NCBI GenBank assembly: GCA_017990155.1
Contig: JAGNOM010000185.1
Span: forward strand, 1 to 5,966
Length of the DNA stretch: 5,966 nucleotides
Direction of reading: 5' to 3'
DNA from: Propionivibrio sp.
Lineage (GTDB): Bacteria > Pseudomonadota > Gammaproteobacteria > Burkholderiales > Rhodocyclaceae
A model generated the notes under the pieces. That model searched no databases. It was not told the DNA's origin and saw nothing but the letters and a program-made list of their open reading frames with translations. The position numbers and the translations under genes are program-made. Shown here one piece after another: positions 5,735 to 5,966 of this stretch. How positions within the stretch are numbered: the stretch's first letter is position 1; each line of letters starts with the position of its first letter.

Positions 5735-5749
5735 TGCAACTAGGTTGCA
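5735..5749. promoter_or_regulatory. Palindromic operator candidate, probably for a zinc-responsive repressor (Zur)
   Basis: TGCAAC, TAG, GTTGCA form a perfect inverted repeat with 6-bp arms about 57 bp upstream of the first gene of the metal operon. An additional matching pair lies one position further out. Zinc-uptake operons are usually repressed by Zur (Fur family), which binds palindromes at the promoter. The position suits this, although the sequence is more GC-rich than the enterobacterial Zur box. It could instead bind another regulator. Confidence 0.5.
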
Positions 5750-5850
5750 CTAAGGGGTCGATGGGGGGCAAGGCTCAAAAGCGGAGATTGCAGAGGCGCT
5801 TGCCCAACGGAGAAAATGAGGCGGCGAAACGGACGTACTGACCGCTGGGG

Positions 5851-5856
5851 TAAAAT
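5851..5856 (+). promoter_or_regulatory. Possible -10 element for tadA
   Basis: TAAAAT lies 6 bases before the tadA start and matches the -10 consensus at 5/6 positions. No good -35 hexamer is found 16-18 bp upstream. Transcription from here would give an almost leaderless message. It may simply be part of an AT-rich ribosome-binding region after GGGG. Confidence 0.25.
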
Positions 5857-5862
5857 CGCCGC

Positions 5863-5966
5863 ATGAATGACGAATACTATATGCGCGAGGCGCTCTCGAT
5901 GGCGCGTTCGGCCGAGTGTCTGGGCGAAGTTCCGGTCGGTGCCATTGTGGTTCGAGAAGGGGTCAT
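5863..5966 (+). CDS. tadA: tRNA-specific adenosine deaminase (N-terminal 34 residues; continues off the right edge)
   Basis: TadA converts adenosine 34 to inosine in the anticodon of tRNA-Arg(ACG). Only the beginning is present. The residues YYMREALSMARSA, then GEVPVGAIVVREG, match the conserved start of the bacterial deaminase, in which an Y/W-M-R-A-L-x-L-A helix is followed by EVPVGAV. The catalytic HAE and PCxxC zinc motifs would lie beyond the window. It is transcribed away from the metal-uptake operon. Guanine deaminases and other members of this superfamily can look alike, but the EVPVGAIVV pattern favours TadA. Confidence 0.85.
   Translation, partial: MNDEYYMREALSMARSAECLGEVPVGAIVVREGV

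Larger units (their letters stand above)
5679..5862. other. Divergent spacer between the metal operon and tadA
   Basis: These 184 bp must hold promoters for both directions. It contains the palindrome at 5735-5749 and an AT-rich TAAAAT before tadA. A 13-codon minus-strand frame starting at 5712 overlaps the start of the 47-residue protein and is not considered a gene. No convincing paired hexamers were found for the metal operon. Confidence 0.6.

Overview
This moderately GC-rich window looks chromosomal and bacterial. It most likely comes from a betaproteobacterium, perhaps Rhodocyclales-like. That placement rests on overall gene flavour: an OmpR/EnvZ-type regulator, a small arginine-rich exported protein, a tadA start and a zinc ABC operon of the kind seen in that group. 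It was not tested by alignment. No mobile element, CRISPR array, rRNA or tRNA was seen.

Left part (1-1440). The window opens inside a minus-strand OmpR-family response regulator whose start is at 450. Diverging from it is a small exported Arg/Gln-rich protein (651-944, plus strand), then a 91-residue winged-helix regulator (1075-1350, plus strand) with four cysteines and a basic tail. The roughly 200-bp divergent spacer carries a 10-bp-period direct repeat of the type OmpR-family regulators bind. A 17-bp perfect dyad (1400-1438) separates the winged-helix gene from the convergent minus-strand genes.

Middle and right part (1454-5678), all minus strand. In transcription order this is a 47-residue single-span membrane protein (5678-5535, easily missed because it is so short), an ABC ATPase (znuC-like), an ABC permease (znuB-like), a periplasmic metal-binding protein (znuA-like), and then an NhaD/ArsB-type ion transporter. 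The first three genes are chained by two 4-bp ATGA stop/start overlaps, and the binding-protein gene follows after 28 bp with a strong Shine-Dalgarno sequence. These form one high-affinity Zn(II) (possibly Mn(II)) uptake operon. The binding protein captures metal in the periplasm, the permease passes it across the inner membrane, and the ATPase powers the cycle. The transporter gene could be read through from the operon, but it also appears to have its own promoter.

Right edge. The start of tadA (tRNA adenosine deaminase) runs off the window on the plus strand. The 184-bp spacer between it and the metal operon holds a perfect palindrome (5735-5749) that is a good candidate for the metalloregulator (Zur-type) operator.

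Most of the window is recognisable housekeeping and metal-homeostasis DNA. The least explained pieces are the coupled 47-residue membrane protein, the histidine-bearing transporter next to a zinc operon, the cysteine-bearing winged-helix protein and the palindromic operator.
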